From Deltaproteobacteria bacterium GWB2_55_19 (GTDB lineage Bacteria > Desulfobacterota > GWC2-55-46): a stretch of 64,000 bases of DNA. The stretch is taken from the NCBI GenBank assembly GCA_001797465.1, contig MGPQ01000010.1, positions 62,001-126,000 of the forward strand. Direction: 5' to 3'. Positions 36,575 to 44,583 of this stretch are shown here, in pieces (position 1 is the first letter of the stretch; every line of letters starts with the position of its first letter). Both the position numbers and the translations under genes were made by a program. The notes under the pieces were generated by a model. That model was given only the letters and a program-made list of their open reading frames with translations. It was not told the origin of the DNA and ran no database searches.

Positions 36575-36687
36575 ACCGGCCTTCCTCGATACGCCAGCCC
36601 GGACGGGCAGCGTACGCTATTTTACAACACCCCGCCCTTTCTTGACAAGGGTACATAATTACTGTAATTTTAAATGCTCAAAGGGCT

Positions 36688-37197
36688 TTGAAGGTCAGGG
36701 ATTTGAACGAGACGCAGGGAGATACCCTTTTTATGGGGGAGGCGCTGAAAGAGGCTAAAAAGGCGCTTAAAAAGGGCGAGGTGCCCATAGGCGCTGTCTT
36801 GGTAGTGGACGGCAAGGTCGTTGGCCGCGGCCATAACGAAAGAGAGACTAAACACGACCCCTCGGCCCACGCGGAGCTCATCGCCATAAGAAAGGCCTCG
36901 AAGAGGCTCGAATCATGGAGGCTTACCGGCGCAACACTCTATGTGACGCTCGAGCCGTGCCTCATGTGCATGGGGGCCATAGTGCTCGCGAGGGTAGAGA
37001 GGCTCGTATTCGGGGCGTTTGACCCGAAGGCAGGGGCGGCCGGATCTTTATACGACATCTCGAAGGATAAGAGGCTCAACCACAGGGTAGGGGTGGCCTC
37101 CGGGGTCCTGGGGGAAGAGGCAGGCAGGCTCCTAAAGGATTTTTTTTCTTCTTTAAGGGCCGAGAAGAGGGCGAAAAAACCCGGGGGGCCCCGGTAA
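36688..37197 (+). CDS. tadA: tRNA-specific adenosine deaminase TadA
   Basis: It converts A34 to inosine in tRNA-Arg(ACG), a gene present in this window. Zinc site and catalytic Glu: HAELIAIRKA, then EPCLMCMGAIVLARVERLVFG with the PCxxC pair. The 169-aa length is normal. The start is TTG 36688, which keeps the family-typical residues before FMGEALKEAKKA; a downstream ATG at the FMG methionine is also possible. It is divergent from the sigma-54 activator, and TTGACA at 36642-36647 is a possible -35. Confidence 0.95.
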   Translation: MKVRDLNETQGDTLFMGEALKEAKKALKKGEVPIGAVLVVDGKVVGRGHNERETKHDPSAHAELIAIRKASKRLESWRLTGATLYVTLEPCLMCMGAIVLARVERLVFGAFDPKAGAAGSLYDISKDKRLNHRVGVASGVLGEEAGRLLKDFFSSLRAEKRAKKPGGPR

Positions 37198-37249
37198 CGG
37201 TTTTTTCGTATATAATTATTCTAAAATTTACATATGGAGGGTTTTGACG

Positions 37250-38689
37250 ATGTCTTCAGTTTCCGACGGGATATTCAGGGAGTACGACATAAGGGGCACT
37301 TTCGGAGAGGACCTGACGCCTGAGACGGCCGAGCTCATCGGACGCGGCTACGCGGCCTTTATAAAGAAGCACGGGCTCTATAAAGAAGGCTTCAGGGTCA
37401 CCGTTGGCAGGGACGTCCGGACGAGCTCGAACGCGATATTCGTAGGGCTTGCAAAGGGCCTGACGGAGTCCGGCATCGACGTTATAAATATAGGCGAGTG
37501 CCCGACACCGCTCCAGTATTTTTCGATGCAGACGATAGAGTGCGACGGCGGCGTGATGATAACCGGAAGCCACAACCCGCCCGAGTACAACGGCTTCAAA
37601 GTGTCCATCGGAAAAGAGACGATACACGGCGAAGAGATACAGAAGTTAAAGAAGGTCATCAGGGAAGAAGTAATAGGGAAAAAGACTCAGGCGCAGAAGG
37701 GCTCTATAAAAGACGCGGATGTCATAACCCCGTATATAGATTACGTGAGCGGCAATATAAAATTACCCAAACTCAAGAGGCCCCTTAAGGTAGTGCTGGA
37801 TTCCGGCAACGGAACCGCAGGCCCCGTTGCCGTCCCGCTTATAAAAAGGCTCGGATGCGAGGTAGTGGAGCTATTCAGCGACCCTGACGGGAGGTTCCCG
37901 AACCACCACCCGGATCCCACGGTGCCGAAGAATTTGAAGCACCTCATAGACGCGGTGCTAAAAGAAAAGGCGGACTTCGGCGTCGCCTACGACGGCGACG
38001 CCGATAGAATTGGTGTCGTCGACGAGAAGGGCGGGATCATCTGGGGGGACAAGCTCATGGTCATATTCTCAAGGTCCATACTTGAGAAGTCCCCTGGCGC
38101 GACGATCGTCGGAGAGGTCAAGTGCTCTCAGGTCATGTACGACGAGATAGCAAAGGCCGGGGGCAAGCCGGTCATGTGGAAGACCGGACATTCGCTCATA
38201 AAGGCGAAGATGAAGGAATTGAAGGCCGCGATGGCAGGCGAGATGAGCGGCCACATATTTTTCGAGGACAGGTGGTTCGGCTTTGACGACGCCGTTTATT
38301 CCTCTTGCAGGCTTTTGGAGATAATGGCGAATAAGAGGGCGGCAGACCCCGCTTATCCGTTCTCGAAGCTCCTTGAAGGTGTCGCTGAGACGATCGTTAC
38401 GCCTGAGATACGGATAGACTGCGCCGACGACGTGAAGTTCGAGTTGATAGAAAAGCTGAACGAGGCCGTTGGGGCCGGATCGAAGGACTTCAAGGTAAGG
38501 GACATCATAAAGATAGACGGGCTACGCATAAACTTCGACGGCGGATGGGCGCTTGTGCGCGCCTCGAACACCCAGCCTGTGCTGGTATTGAGGTTCGAGG
38601 CTACGGACGAGGCGAAGCTCAATATCGCCAAGTCGTTTATAAAAGGCAGGCTCGAAGGCTTGAGGCCGGGGATTGCAGGGGGGCTTTAG
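37250..38689 (+). CDS. Phosphomannomutase/phosphoglucomutase
   Basis: An alpha-D-phosphohexomutase of the AlgC/ManB type (479 aa) that interconverts sugar 6- and 1-phosphates for nucleotide-sugar synthesis. The phosphoserine loop is GGVMITGSHNPPEYNG, the Mg site VAYDGDADRIGVVDE, and the sugar-binding loop GEMSGHIFFEDRW; a phosphate-binding ASNTQP is near the C-terminus. ATG 37250 has GGAGGG 8 nt upstream; a TTG 6 nt earlier is too close to it. It supplies hexose-1-phosphate to the rml genes 3 kb downstream. Confidence 0.93.
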   Translation: MSSVSDGIFREYDIRGTFGEDLTPETAELIGRGYAAFIKKHGLYKEGFRVTVGRDVRTSSNAIFVGLAKGLTESGIDVINIGECPTPLQYFSMQTIECDGGVMITGSHNPPEYNGFKVSIGKETIHGEEIQKLKKVIREEVIGKKTQAQKGSIKDADVITPYIDYVSGNIKLPKLKRPLKVVLDSGNGTAGPVAVPLIKRLGCEVVELFSDPDGRFPNHHPDPTVPKNLKHLIDAVLKEKADFGVAYDGDADRIGVVDEKGGIIWGDKLMVIFSRSILEKSPGATIVGEVKCSQVMYDEIAKAGGKPVMWKTGHSLIKAKMKELKAAMAGEMSGHIFFEDRWFGFDDAVYSSCRLLEIMANKRAADPAYPFSKLLEGVAETIVTPEIRIDCADDVKFELIEKLNEAVGAGSKDFKVRDIIKIDGLRINFDGGWALVRASNTQPVLVLRFEATDEAKLNIAKSFIKGRLEGLRPGIAGGL

Positions 38690-38732
38690 GAGAGGCTTTT
38701 AATCGATTCGAAGATTCTTGGATATGATAACA

Positions 38733-38773
38733 ATAAGAAGGTTACGGAATTTTCCGTAACCTTCTTATCTTTT
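38733..38773 (+). terminator. Intrinsic terminator after the phosphohexomutase
   Basis: Stem ATAAGAAGGTTACGGAA / TTCCGTAACCTTCTTAT with a 2-nt loop, then CTTTTT. It abuts the converging hicA stop. Confidence 0.85.
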
Positions 38774-39004
38774 TAATAAGTTTTCAAGGTCTTCTTTTGA
38801 CAAACCGCACTGCTTAAGTATTCCCAGAAGCGTGCCTTTGGCGGGTTCGCCATGCAGGGGGACTACCGTTCTGAGGCTTTCTTTTTGAAGGCTCACATGA
38901 CTGCCTTTTTGGCGAATTACTCTGAACCCTGTCTTTTGAAGAATATCGATAAGCTCCTGACCTGAAAGGACCGGGAGCCTTGGCTTGGCATCAGGCGACC
39001 TCAA
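38765..39004 (-). CDS. hicA: HicA-family mRNA interferase toxin
   Basis: A 79-residue toxin with the double-stranded-RNA-binding-like fold. The catalytic His is in RQKGSHVSLQKE. The pattern LSGQELIDILQKTGFRVI, followed by VVPLHGEPAKGTLLGILKQ, is typical of HicA. It is encoded downstream of its antitoxin with a 14-nt overlap, so it is translated after the antitoxin. It cleaves mRNA when released. Confidence 0.9.
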   Translation of the reverse strand: MRSPDAKPRLPVLSGQELIDILQKTGFRVIRQKGSHVSLQKESLRTVVPLHGEPAKGTLLGILKQCGLSKEDLENLLKR

Positions 39005-39203
39005 GGGGATAGATCACAACCTCGCCGGTGCTTTCAGGGAGGTCTTCGGTGCCGAAGGACTCCAGATAAAGTTCCACCGCCTCCTTAAGGTTAGCCTGAG
39101 CCTCTTCGATGTTTTTGCCCTGGCTTACCACCCCGAGCTCGACACAATGGGCTACATACCACTTCTCCTCTTTCGTGATAACAGCGGTAAATTTTCTGGA
39201 CAT
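38991..39203 (-). CDS. hicB: HicB-family antitoxin
   Basis: A partial RNase H-like fold that neutralises HicA: KFTAVITKEEKWYVAHCVELGVVSQGKNIEEAQANLKEAVELYLE is the standard HicB layout. ATG 39203 has AAGGAGA 5-6 nt upstream; a longer reading from 39236 is not supported. At 70 aa it is a short HicB with no C-terminal DNA-binding domain, so autoregulation would need another factor. Confidence 0.9.
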   Translation of the reverse strand: MSRKFTAVITKEEKWYVAHCVELGVVSQGKNIEEAQANLKEAVELYLESFGTEDLPESTGEVVIYPLEVA

Positions 39204-39299
39204 GAGCGTCTCCTTAAGGGAAGATTCTACCAGCACTCGCCTGAAAAGACAACACCCAGCCGGATTTCAGCATAAGCGTTCGTGAATTAGACGAACCCC

Positions 39300-39347
39300 T
39301 TGACGCAATAACGGGGCCTGTGTTATTGTTCATTTTATGAACAATAA
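39300..39347 (+). promoter_or_regulatory. Promoter and perfect dyad over the start codon of the exopolysaccharide regulator
   Basis: TTGACG (39300-39305), an 18-nt spacer and TATTGT (39324-39329) end 7 nt before ATG 39337, with no Shine-Dalgarno. A perfect 11-bp inverted repeat, TTATTGTTCAT / ATGAACAATAA with spacer TTT (39323-39347), spans the -10, the likely start site and the first codons. A second dyad, GTTCGT-N7-ACGAAC (39278-39296), lies just upstream. Autorepression is likely. Confidence 0.7.
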
Positions 39348-39978
39348 GGACGCAAATGCCGACGACTACCGCTCCTTCCTCCTCCTCGACGAGATATCGA
39401 AGAACCACGAACTCACCCAGAGGGACTTGTCCAAGAAGCTCGGGGTCGCTTTAGGCCTCATAAACTCATACATCAAAAACCTCGCCGGAAAGGGCTACAT
39501 AACCGTTTCAACCATACCGCGGAAAAGGTACGCCTATTACCTCACGCCGAGCGGGTTTGCTGAGAAGACAAGGCTTACCTACCAGCACCTCCAGAACTTC
39601 ACGAACCTGTACCGCACGGCGCGGAGAGACTTCCATAACCTCTTTAATTCAGTAAAGAAATCCAGGGTAAGACGGGTCGTCTTCTGCGGCGTCGACGAGG
39701 TGACGGAGATAGCCTATTTGTCGTTAAAGGAAGCGGGGCTCGAGCTTGCCGGGATACTTGACAAGGCGTCAGGCAAAAAGAAGTTCTTCGGCTTCGAAGT
39801 CCACCCTATCACAGACATAGGGGTACTCGAATACGATATCGTCGTCATTACCTCCTTTCAGGGAGGGGAAGGACTTAAGACGCTCCTCGTAAGGGCCGGG
39901 GTAGATGAAAAAAGGGTCTTGAGTATTTCAACGGACTGGCTTAAAAATATCGAGCAGGGGTTGCATCCGGTCCAGTAG
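39337..39978 (+). CDS. Winged-helix regulator with C-terminal Rossmann-like domain, at head of exopolysaccharide locus
   Basis: A 213-residue protein. The N-terminal MarR-like wHTH reads LLLDEISKNHELTQRDLSKKLGVALGLINSYIKNLAGKGYI with a YYLTPSG wing. The C-terminal half (RVRRVVFCGVDEVTEIAYLSL, then GILDKASGKKKFFGFEV) resembles a sugar-nucleotide- or CoA-binding Rossmann domain. Such fusions recur beside polysaccharide operons, and the domain may sense a nucleotide sugar. It is encoded just before the rml genes and probably controls them and itself through the dyads at its start. Confidence 0.75.
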   Translation: MNNKDANADDYRSFLLLDEISKNHELTQRDLSKKLGVALGLINSYIKNLAGKGYITVSTIPRKRYAYYLTPSGFAEKTRLTYQHLQNFTNLYRTARRDFHNLFNSVKKSRVRRVVFCGVDEVTEIAYLSLKEAGLELAGILDKASGKKKFFGFEVHPITDIGVLEYDIVVITSFQGGEGLKTLLVRAGVDEKRVLSISTDWLKNIEQGLHPVQ

Positions 39979-40119
39979 GGTATAGACCTTATTCTTCAGG
40001 CATATGCGTCGGCCAGGAAGGCCGGGCGCCTTTGGCGTATTATTCGGCACAGGCTCAAAGGGCAGGCTTTGCAACGGGGGATTCAAGTTTTTTCAAAATT
40101 CCATCAAGGGGATGCATAG

Positions 40120-41205
40120 ATGGCTGAAGAGAAGCGGATGAAGGCCCTCATATTGAGCGGGGGCAAGGGGACGAGGCTCCGGCCCCTGACGCACACCGGG
40201 GCGAAACAGCTTGTCCCTATCGCCAACAGACCCATACTCTCCTATGTCCTTGAAAACATCGCAAACGCGGGGATAACGGAGGTCGGGATCATCATCTCGC
40301 CCGAGACAGGGGCCGAGATAAAGTCGACGATAGGCGACGGCTCCAGGTGGGGGGTCTCCATCAAATACATCCTCCAGGAAGAGCCTAAGGGGCTCGCGCA
40401 CGCGGTCCTCGTCGGAAAGGAATTTCTCGGCGACTCTCCCTTTGTCATGTACCTTGGTGACAACCTCATAGGGTGCGGGATAGAAAAATTCGTAGAGACC
40501 TTCAGGACGACCGGGGCGGACGCCGTCATACTATTGAAACCCGTTGAGAACCCGCAGTCCTTCGGGGTCGCCGAGACCGACTCTACCGGCAGGATATTGA
40601 GCCTCGAGGAAAAACCGAAGGACCCGAAATCCAACCTCGCGCTCGTCGGCATATACATATTTTCGGTGGAGATACACAGGGCCATCTCTGAAATAAAGCC
40701 GTCCGCGAGGGGCGAGCTTGAGATAACGGACGCCATACAGAGGCTCATTACCGTCGGCAGGACCGTCCGCTCGCACATACTCGACACCTGGTGGCTGGAT
40801 ACCGGAAAGAAGGACGATTTGCTCGCCGCGAACACCATAGTACTCGACGAGTGGTTCAAGAGGAGGATAGACGGGGACGTAGACTCTTCCACACAGATAA
40901 CCGGGCGCGTGACCGTCGAGAAGGGCGCGACCGTCAGGGGGTCCACGCTCCGCGGCCCCATGGTCATAGGGGCGGGCGCGGTCGTCGAGGAGAGCTTCAT
41001 AGGGCCGTTCACCTCGATCGGAGCGGGTACCATTATAAAAAAATCGATAATAGAGCACTCCGTCATACTCGCCGGCGCCGAGATAAGCCACATAGACAGG
41101 CTCGAGGACAGCCTCATCGGTAGGAACGCCAAGGTCGTCAAATGTCACTTCAAGCACGAGGCCCTTCGCCTGATGATAGGCGACGACTCCGTGGTGGAGG
41201 TCTGA
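40120..41205 (+). CDS. rmlA: Glucose-1-phosphate thymidylyltransferase, long form
   Basis: It forms dTDP-glucose from dTTP and glucose-1-phosphate. The nucleotidyltransferase domain opens ALILSGGKGTRLRPLTHTGAKQL, with metal-site Asp in MYLGDNLI and the sugar-binding segment EEKPKDPKSNLALVGIYIF. Residues 250-355 are a left-handed beta-helix (hexapeptide repeats such as IGPFTSIGAGTIIKKSIIE), marking the long 361-aa class seen in antibiotic-sugar clusters and archaea, unlike short RmlA. The gene abuts rmlC. Confidence 0.93.
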   Translation: MAEEKRMKALILSGGKGTRLRPLTHTGAKQLVPIANRPILSYVLENIANAGITEVGIIISPETGAEIKSTIGDGSRWGVSIKYILQEEPKGLAHAVLVGKEFLGDSPFVMYLGDNLIGCGIEKFVETFRTTGADAVILLKPVENPQSFGVAETDSTGRILSLEEKPKDPKSNLALVGIYIFSVEIHRAISEIKPSARGELEITDAIQRLITVGRTVRSHILDTWWLDTGKKDDLLAANTIVLDEWFKRRIDGDVDSSTQITGRVTVEKGATVRGSTLRGPMVIGAGAVVEESFIGPFTSIGAGTIIKKSIIEHSVILAGAEISHIDRLEDSLIGRNAKVVKCHFKHEALRLMIGDDSVVEV

Positions 41206-41206
41206 G

Positions 41207-41680
41207 GTGTTCAAGGACGGCGTGATAGAAGGCATCGAGATCAGGCCCCTCTCCAAATACTCGGATAGCCGTGGCTGGCTGATGGAGCTCTTCCGCATGG
41301 ACGAGCTCGACCCCGAGTACATCCCGGCCATGACGTATATCTCGCTCACAAAGCCGGGTGTGGCCAGAGGGCCGCACGAGCACATGGACCAGGCCGATTA
41401 CTTCTGCTTCGCGGGGCCTTCGGACTTCAAGGTCTACCTCTGGGACAACAGGGCAGGGTCTCCCACGCACGGGCGGCGGATGACTGTATTCGCCGGGGAA
41501 TCCGCGCCGATGATTATTATAGTCCCCAAAAAGGTCGTCCACGCATACAAGAACATAGGGTCCACAGACGGGCTCGTCGTCAACTGTCCGAACCGGCTCT
41601 TTAAAGGGCGCGGCAAAAAAGACCCGGTCGACGAGGTCAGGTATGAGAACGACGTTGCCTCGCCCTATGTGATAGACTGA
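41207..41680 (+). CDS. rmlC: dTDP-4-dehydrorhamnose 3,5-epimerase-like cupin
   Basis: A 157-residue RmlC-type cupin. RGPHEHMDQADYFCFAGP carries the catalytic-type His, and VPKKVVHAYKNIG is the closing strand. It is shorter than classical RmlC (about 180 aa) and belongs to the variant type, so it might be a 3- or 5-epimerase or a ketoisomerase rather than the rhamnose enzyme. GTG 41207 follows the rmlA stop by 1 nt, with GGTGGAGG upstream. Its stop overlaps the rmlD start (TGATG). Confidence 0.8.
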   Translation: MFKDGVIEGIEIRPLSKYSDSRGWLMELFRMDELDPEYIPAMTYISLTKPGVARGPHEHMDQADYFCFAGPSDFKVYLWDNRAGSPTHGRRMTVFAGESAPMIIIVPKKVVHAYKNIGSTDGLVVNCPNRLFKGRGKKDPVDEVRYENDVASPYVID

Positions 41681-42585
41681 TGAAGGTACTCGTCACAGGG
41701 GCCAAAGGCCAGCTCGCGCTCGACCTCATCCCGCTCCTTGAAAGGAGCGGGCACACGGTCATTGGATTCGATTCCAGCTCTCTCGACATAACCGACCCGG
41801 ACCGGGTCGGTTATGAGGCCGCGCGCGTAAAACCCGGTTGCATTATTAACACTGCGGCATACACAAAGGTAGACCTCGCCGAAAAGGAGAGGGAGCGGGC
41901 CTTCGCAGTCAACAGGGACGGCGCGAGGAACCTCGCCAGGGCCGCCGCCTCGATAGGCGCGCCGCTCATACATGTATCCACCGACTTCGTCTTCGACGGC
42001 AGAAAATCCACTCCGTACGGCGAAGATGAATTGACCGGGCCTTTGTCCGTCTACGGCGCTTCAAAGCTCGCCGGGGAAGAAGAGATACTTCAACTCCTTC
42101 CGGCGCACTTCATCATACGCACCTCCTGGCTCTACGGAATGATGGGGAATAACTTCGTAAAGACTATCTTAAGGCTCGCCACGGAGCGCGACACGATACG
42201 GGTCGTCTACGACCAGGCCGGCACGCCTACCTGGACCAGGGACCTCGCCGGGGTTATCGTGACCGTCGTCGACGCGATAGAGGCGGGGACGCTCGACTAC
42301 GGCATATACAACTACTCGAACGAGGGGGTCGCGTCCTGGTACGACTTCGCCGAAGCGGTGGTCGATGAGTCGAGGAGGATGGGCGCCTCCTTAAAATGCA
42401 GGACGATCGAGCCTATACTCACTTCCGAGTACCCGACGCCAGCCAAAAGGCCGGCGTACTCGGTGCTGGACAAGCAGAAGATAAAAAAGGCCTTCGGCGT
42501 GACGATTCCCCACTGGAGGGCGTCTCTCATAAAGATGCTCGAAGAGGCGGACGGGGCAGTAATAAAGGCTGAGGAAAAACAATAA
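41680..42585 (+). CDS. rmlD: dTDP-4-dehydrorhamnose reductase
   Basis: The last step of dTDP-rhamnose synthesis, an extended SDR of 301 aa. The N-terminal NAD(P) motif is VTGAKGQLALDL. INTAAYTKVDLAEKE and VSTDFVFDG are family signatures, YGASKLAGEE gives the catalytic Tyr/Lys, and RTSWLYG follows. The start overlaps the rmlC stop, so the genes are coupled. A MITE-like repeat lies directly after the stop. Confidence 0.93.
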   Translation: MKVLVTGAKGQLALDLIPLLERSGHTVIGFDSSSLDITDPDRVGYEAARVKPGCIINTAAYTKVDLAEKERERAFAVNRDGARNLARAAASIGAPLIHVSTDFVFDGRKSTPYGEDELTGPLSVYGASKLAGEEEILQLLPAHFIIRTSWLYGMMGNNFVKTILRLATERDTIRVVYDQAGTPTWTRDLAGVIVTVVDAIEAGTLDYGIYNYSNEGVASWYDFAEAVVDESRRMGASLKCRTIEPILTSEYPTPAKRPAYSVLDKQKIKKAFGVTIPHWRASLIKMLEEADGAVIKAEEKQ

Positions 42586-42587
42586 GG

Positions 42588-42712
42588 TCAGGTCGCTCAA
42601 AAAGTTACAGATGCGAGGAGTCGAGAAAGTGAGGCGCGAGGCGTACTCTGTTGTACGCCGCAGAGATGAACGCCGAGACGACAAAGCAGATGTGATTTTT
42701 TGAGCAACCTGA
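42588..42712. mobile_element. MITE-like non-coding element between rmlD and rmlB
   Basis: A 125-bp element with terminal inverted repeats TCAGGTCGCTCAAAAA and TTTTTTGAGCAACCTGA (one mismatch). An internal hairpin, GGCGTAC-TCTGTT-GTACGCC, sits near the middle. No coding capacity. It begins 3 nt after the rmlD stop and ends about 10 nt before the rmlB start. Similar short elements starting GGTCGCTCAAAAA are, from memory, common in Deltaproteobacteria. It must be transcribed through if the rml genes form one operon. Confidence 0.75.
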
Positions 42713-42721
42713 ATAGGGGGC

Positions 42722-43813
42722 ATGATGCGCACCATACTCATAACCGGAGGCGCCGGCTTCATAGGCTCGAACTTCACGCTCTATATGAGGGGCGCCCACC
42801 CCGGCGACAGGATAATCGTCCTCGACAAGCTCACCTATGCCGGGAACATCGAGAACCTGAAAACCCTTTCGGGGGACTCGAACTACATCTTCGTAAAGGG
42901 CGACATCGGGGACGAAGGGTTGCTCGACAGGCTATTCGCTCGCGAGGCGATAGACATTGTCGTCAACTTCGCGGCCGAGTCCCATGTAGACCGCTCGATA
43001 CTCGGGCCCAGGGCCTTCATAGAGACGAACGTCCTCGGCACATTCGCGCTACTGGAGGCCGCGAGGAGGCACTGGCTGAAGGACGGTACGCCGCCGGTGG
43101 GGAAGAGGTTCCTCCACGTATCGACCGACGAGGTCTACGGGTCTCTCGGAGAGACCGGCTGTTTCGTCGAGACGACCCCATACAGCCCGAACTCGCCTTA
43201 CGCCGCGTCGAAGGCGTCGAGCGACCATCTTGTCCGGGCCTATCACCACACCTACGGTCTCCCGGCGCTCACCACCAACTGCTCGAATAACTACGGCCCG
43301 TACCAGTTCCCGGAAAAGCTCATCCCGCTCATGATAATAAACGCGCTCAAGGGCGCTCCTCTTCCGGTTTACGGCGACGGCGGGAACGTCCGCGACTGGC
43401 TCTTCGTCATCGACCACTGCTCGGCGATAGACGCCGTACTTTCAAAAGGCCGTTTAGGCGAGACCTACAACGTCGGCGGCAGGAACGAGTGGAAGAACAT
43501 CGACATAGTGAACCTCGTCTGCGCTATGGTGGATGAGGCGGTCTCAGCGGACGAAGGGCTTAAAAAAGAATACCCGTTCATTGGAAAGAGGTCGTCTCTC
43601 ATAACATTCGTAAAGGACAGGCCCGGCCACGACAGGAGGTACGCCATAGACTGCGCGAAGATCGAAAGGGAGCTCGGCTGGACGCCGAAGCGCTCGTTCG
43701 AGAACGGGATACGGGAGACCGTCGGCTGGTATATAAAGAACAGGGGCTGGTGGGAGAAGATAATCTCCGGGGAGTACCTCGAATACTACGACATACAATA
43801 CGGTAAGAGGTAG
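42722..43813 (+). CDS. rmlB: dTDP-glucose 4,6-dehydratase
   Basis: It converts dTDP-glucose to dTDP-4-keto-6-deoxyglucose. An extended SDR of 363 aa: ILITGGAGFIGSNFTLYM, FAAESHVDRSI, VSTDEVYGSLGE with the Asp-Glu pair used in dehydration, YAASKASSDHLV (Tyr/Lys), and NNYGPYQFPEKLIPL. ATG 42725 sits at a better distance from AGGGGG (42715-42720) than ATG 42722, so the protein may begin one residue later. Confidence 0.95.
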   Translation: MMRTILITGGAGFIGSNFTLYMRGAHPGDRIIVLDKLTYAGNIENLKTLSGDSNYIFVKGDIGDEGLLDRLFAREAIDIVVNFAAESHVDRSILGPRAFIETNVLGTFALLEAARRHWLKDGTPPVGKRFLHVSTDEVYGSLGETGCFVETTPYSPNSPYAASKASSDHLVRAYHHTYGLPALTTNCSNNYGPYQFPEKLIPLMIINALKGAPLPVYGDGGNVRDWLFVIDHCSAIDAVLSKGRLGETYNVGGRNEWKNIDIVNLVCAMVDEAVSADEGLKKEYPFIGKRSSLITFVKDRPGHDRRYAIDCAKIERELGWTPKRSFENGIRETVGWYIKNRGWWEKIISGEYLEYYDIQYGKR

Positions 43814-43895
43814 CATAGAGTAATGTGAGAAGCCTGGAAATTTTTCCATAATAAGTATCCCCTGGTTCTTCACGGTCTTTGCAATGGAGGCGCGC

Positions 43896-44441
43896 ATGCA
43901 GAAGGGTTTTACGATCTGGTTCACGGGGCTGTCGAGCTCAGGCAAGAAGACCTTGTCGAGCAGGGTGCATTTGAAGCTCAAGGAGCTCGGCGTCACGAAC
44001 GTCGAGGTCCTCGACGGCGACGACGCGAGGACCTTCCTCTCTAAGGGGCTCGGGGTCACCAAGGAGGACACGGATACAGGGGTCCTGCGCCTCGGGTGGG
44101 TCGCCGAGATACTTACAAAACACATGGTCCCCACACTCGTCTCCTCAGTCTCAGCCTCGCGCTTTGCCCGCGACGAGGTGAGGAGGATGATAGAGCACAC
44201 AGGGGGCAAGGGGTCCTTTGTAGAGGTGTTCGTCGATTGTCCCGTGGACGTCTGCTCCGGGAGGGACGAAAAGGGCGCGTACACAAAGGCGCGTAGCGGC
44301 GAGTTGAAGCACCTCGCCGGGGTGGACGAACCCTATGAGGAGCCGCACAGGGCCGAGCTACACATAAAGACCGATCACGTCGGGCCTGAGGAGGCCTCAG
44401 CCCTCATCCTCGACCATCTGAGGTCCCACGGCCTGATATAA
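43896..44441 (+). CDS. CysC-like (adenylylsulfate kinase family) protein with altered P-loop
   Basis: A 181-residue protein resembling APS kinase: IWFTGLSSSGKKTLSSRVH, VEVLDGDDARTFLS, FVEVFVDCPVDVCSGRDEKGAY, AGVDEPYEEPHRAEL. The P-loop reads GKKT instead of GKST/GKTT, so the Mg-binding Ser/Thr after the Lys is replaced by Lys, and the usual DGDN is DGDD. It may use another substrate or be regulatory. GGAGG lies 4 nt before ATG 43896; an earlier ATG at 43884 is not supported. Its place among rml and glycosyltransferase genes suggests glycan sulfation or phosphorylation, not cysteine synthesis. Confidence 0.75.
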   Translation: MQKGFTIWFTGLSSSGKKTLSSRVHLKLKELGVTNVEVLDGDDARTFLSKGLGVTKEDTDTGVLRLGWVAEILTKHMVPTLVSSVSASRFARDEVRRMIEHTGGKGSFVEVFVDCPVDVCSGRDEKGAYTKARSGELKHLAGVDEPYEEPHRAELHIKTDHVGPEEASALILDHLRSHGLI

Positions 44442-44583
44442 GGAAAGGCGCAAAGAGGTCAATTGAGATGGAATCCGTACCAGTAATCCAGCGGCGCGTT
44501 GCGCAGACAGGCCTTGGCGGACCCTTGCAGGGCGAGTTTGCCGTTTATCGCACCATTACACCCGCAACCGGAGGAGCCGACGC

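Noticed and set aside
39979..40119. Possible c-di-GMP riboswitch before rmlA (CAAAGG-type segment)
   Set aside because: The conserved tetraloop receptor and the 3' helix sequences are not found; only a short chance match.
40242..41141. 299-codon minus-strand ORF inside rmlA
   Set aside because: Opposite-strand frame of a clear nucleotidyltransferase gene; no recognisable domain.
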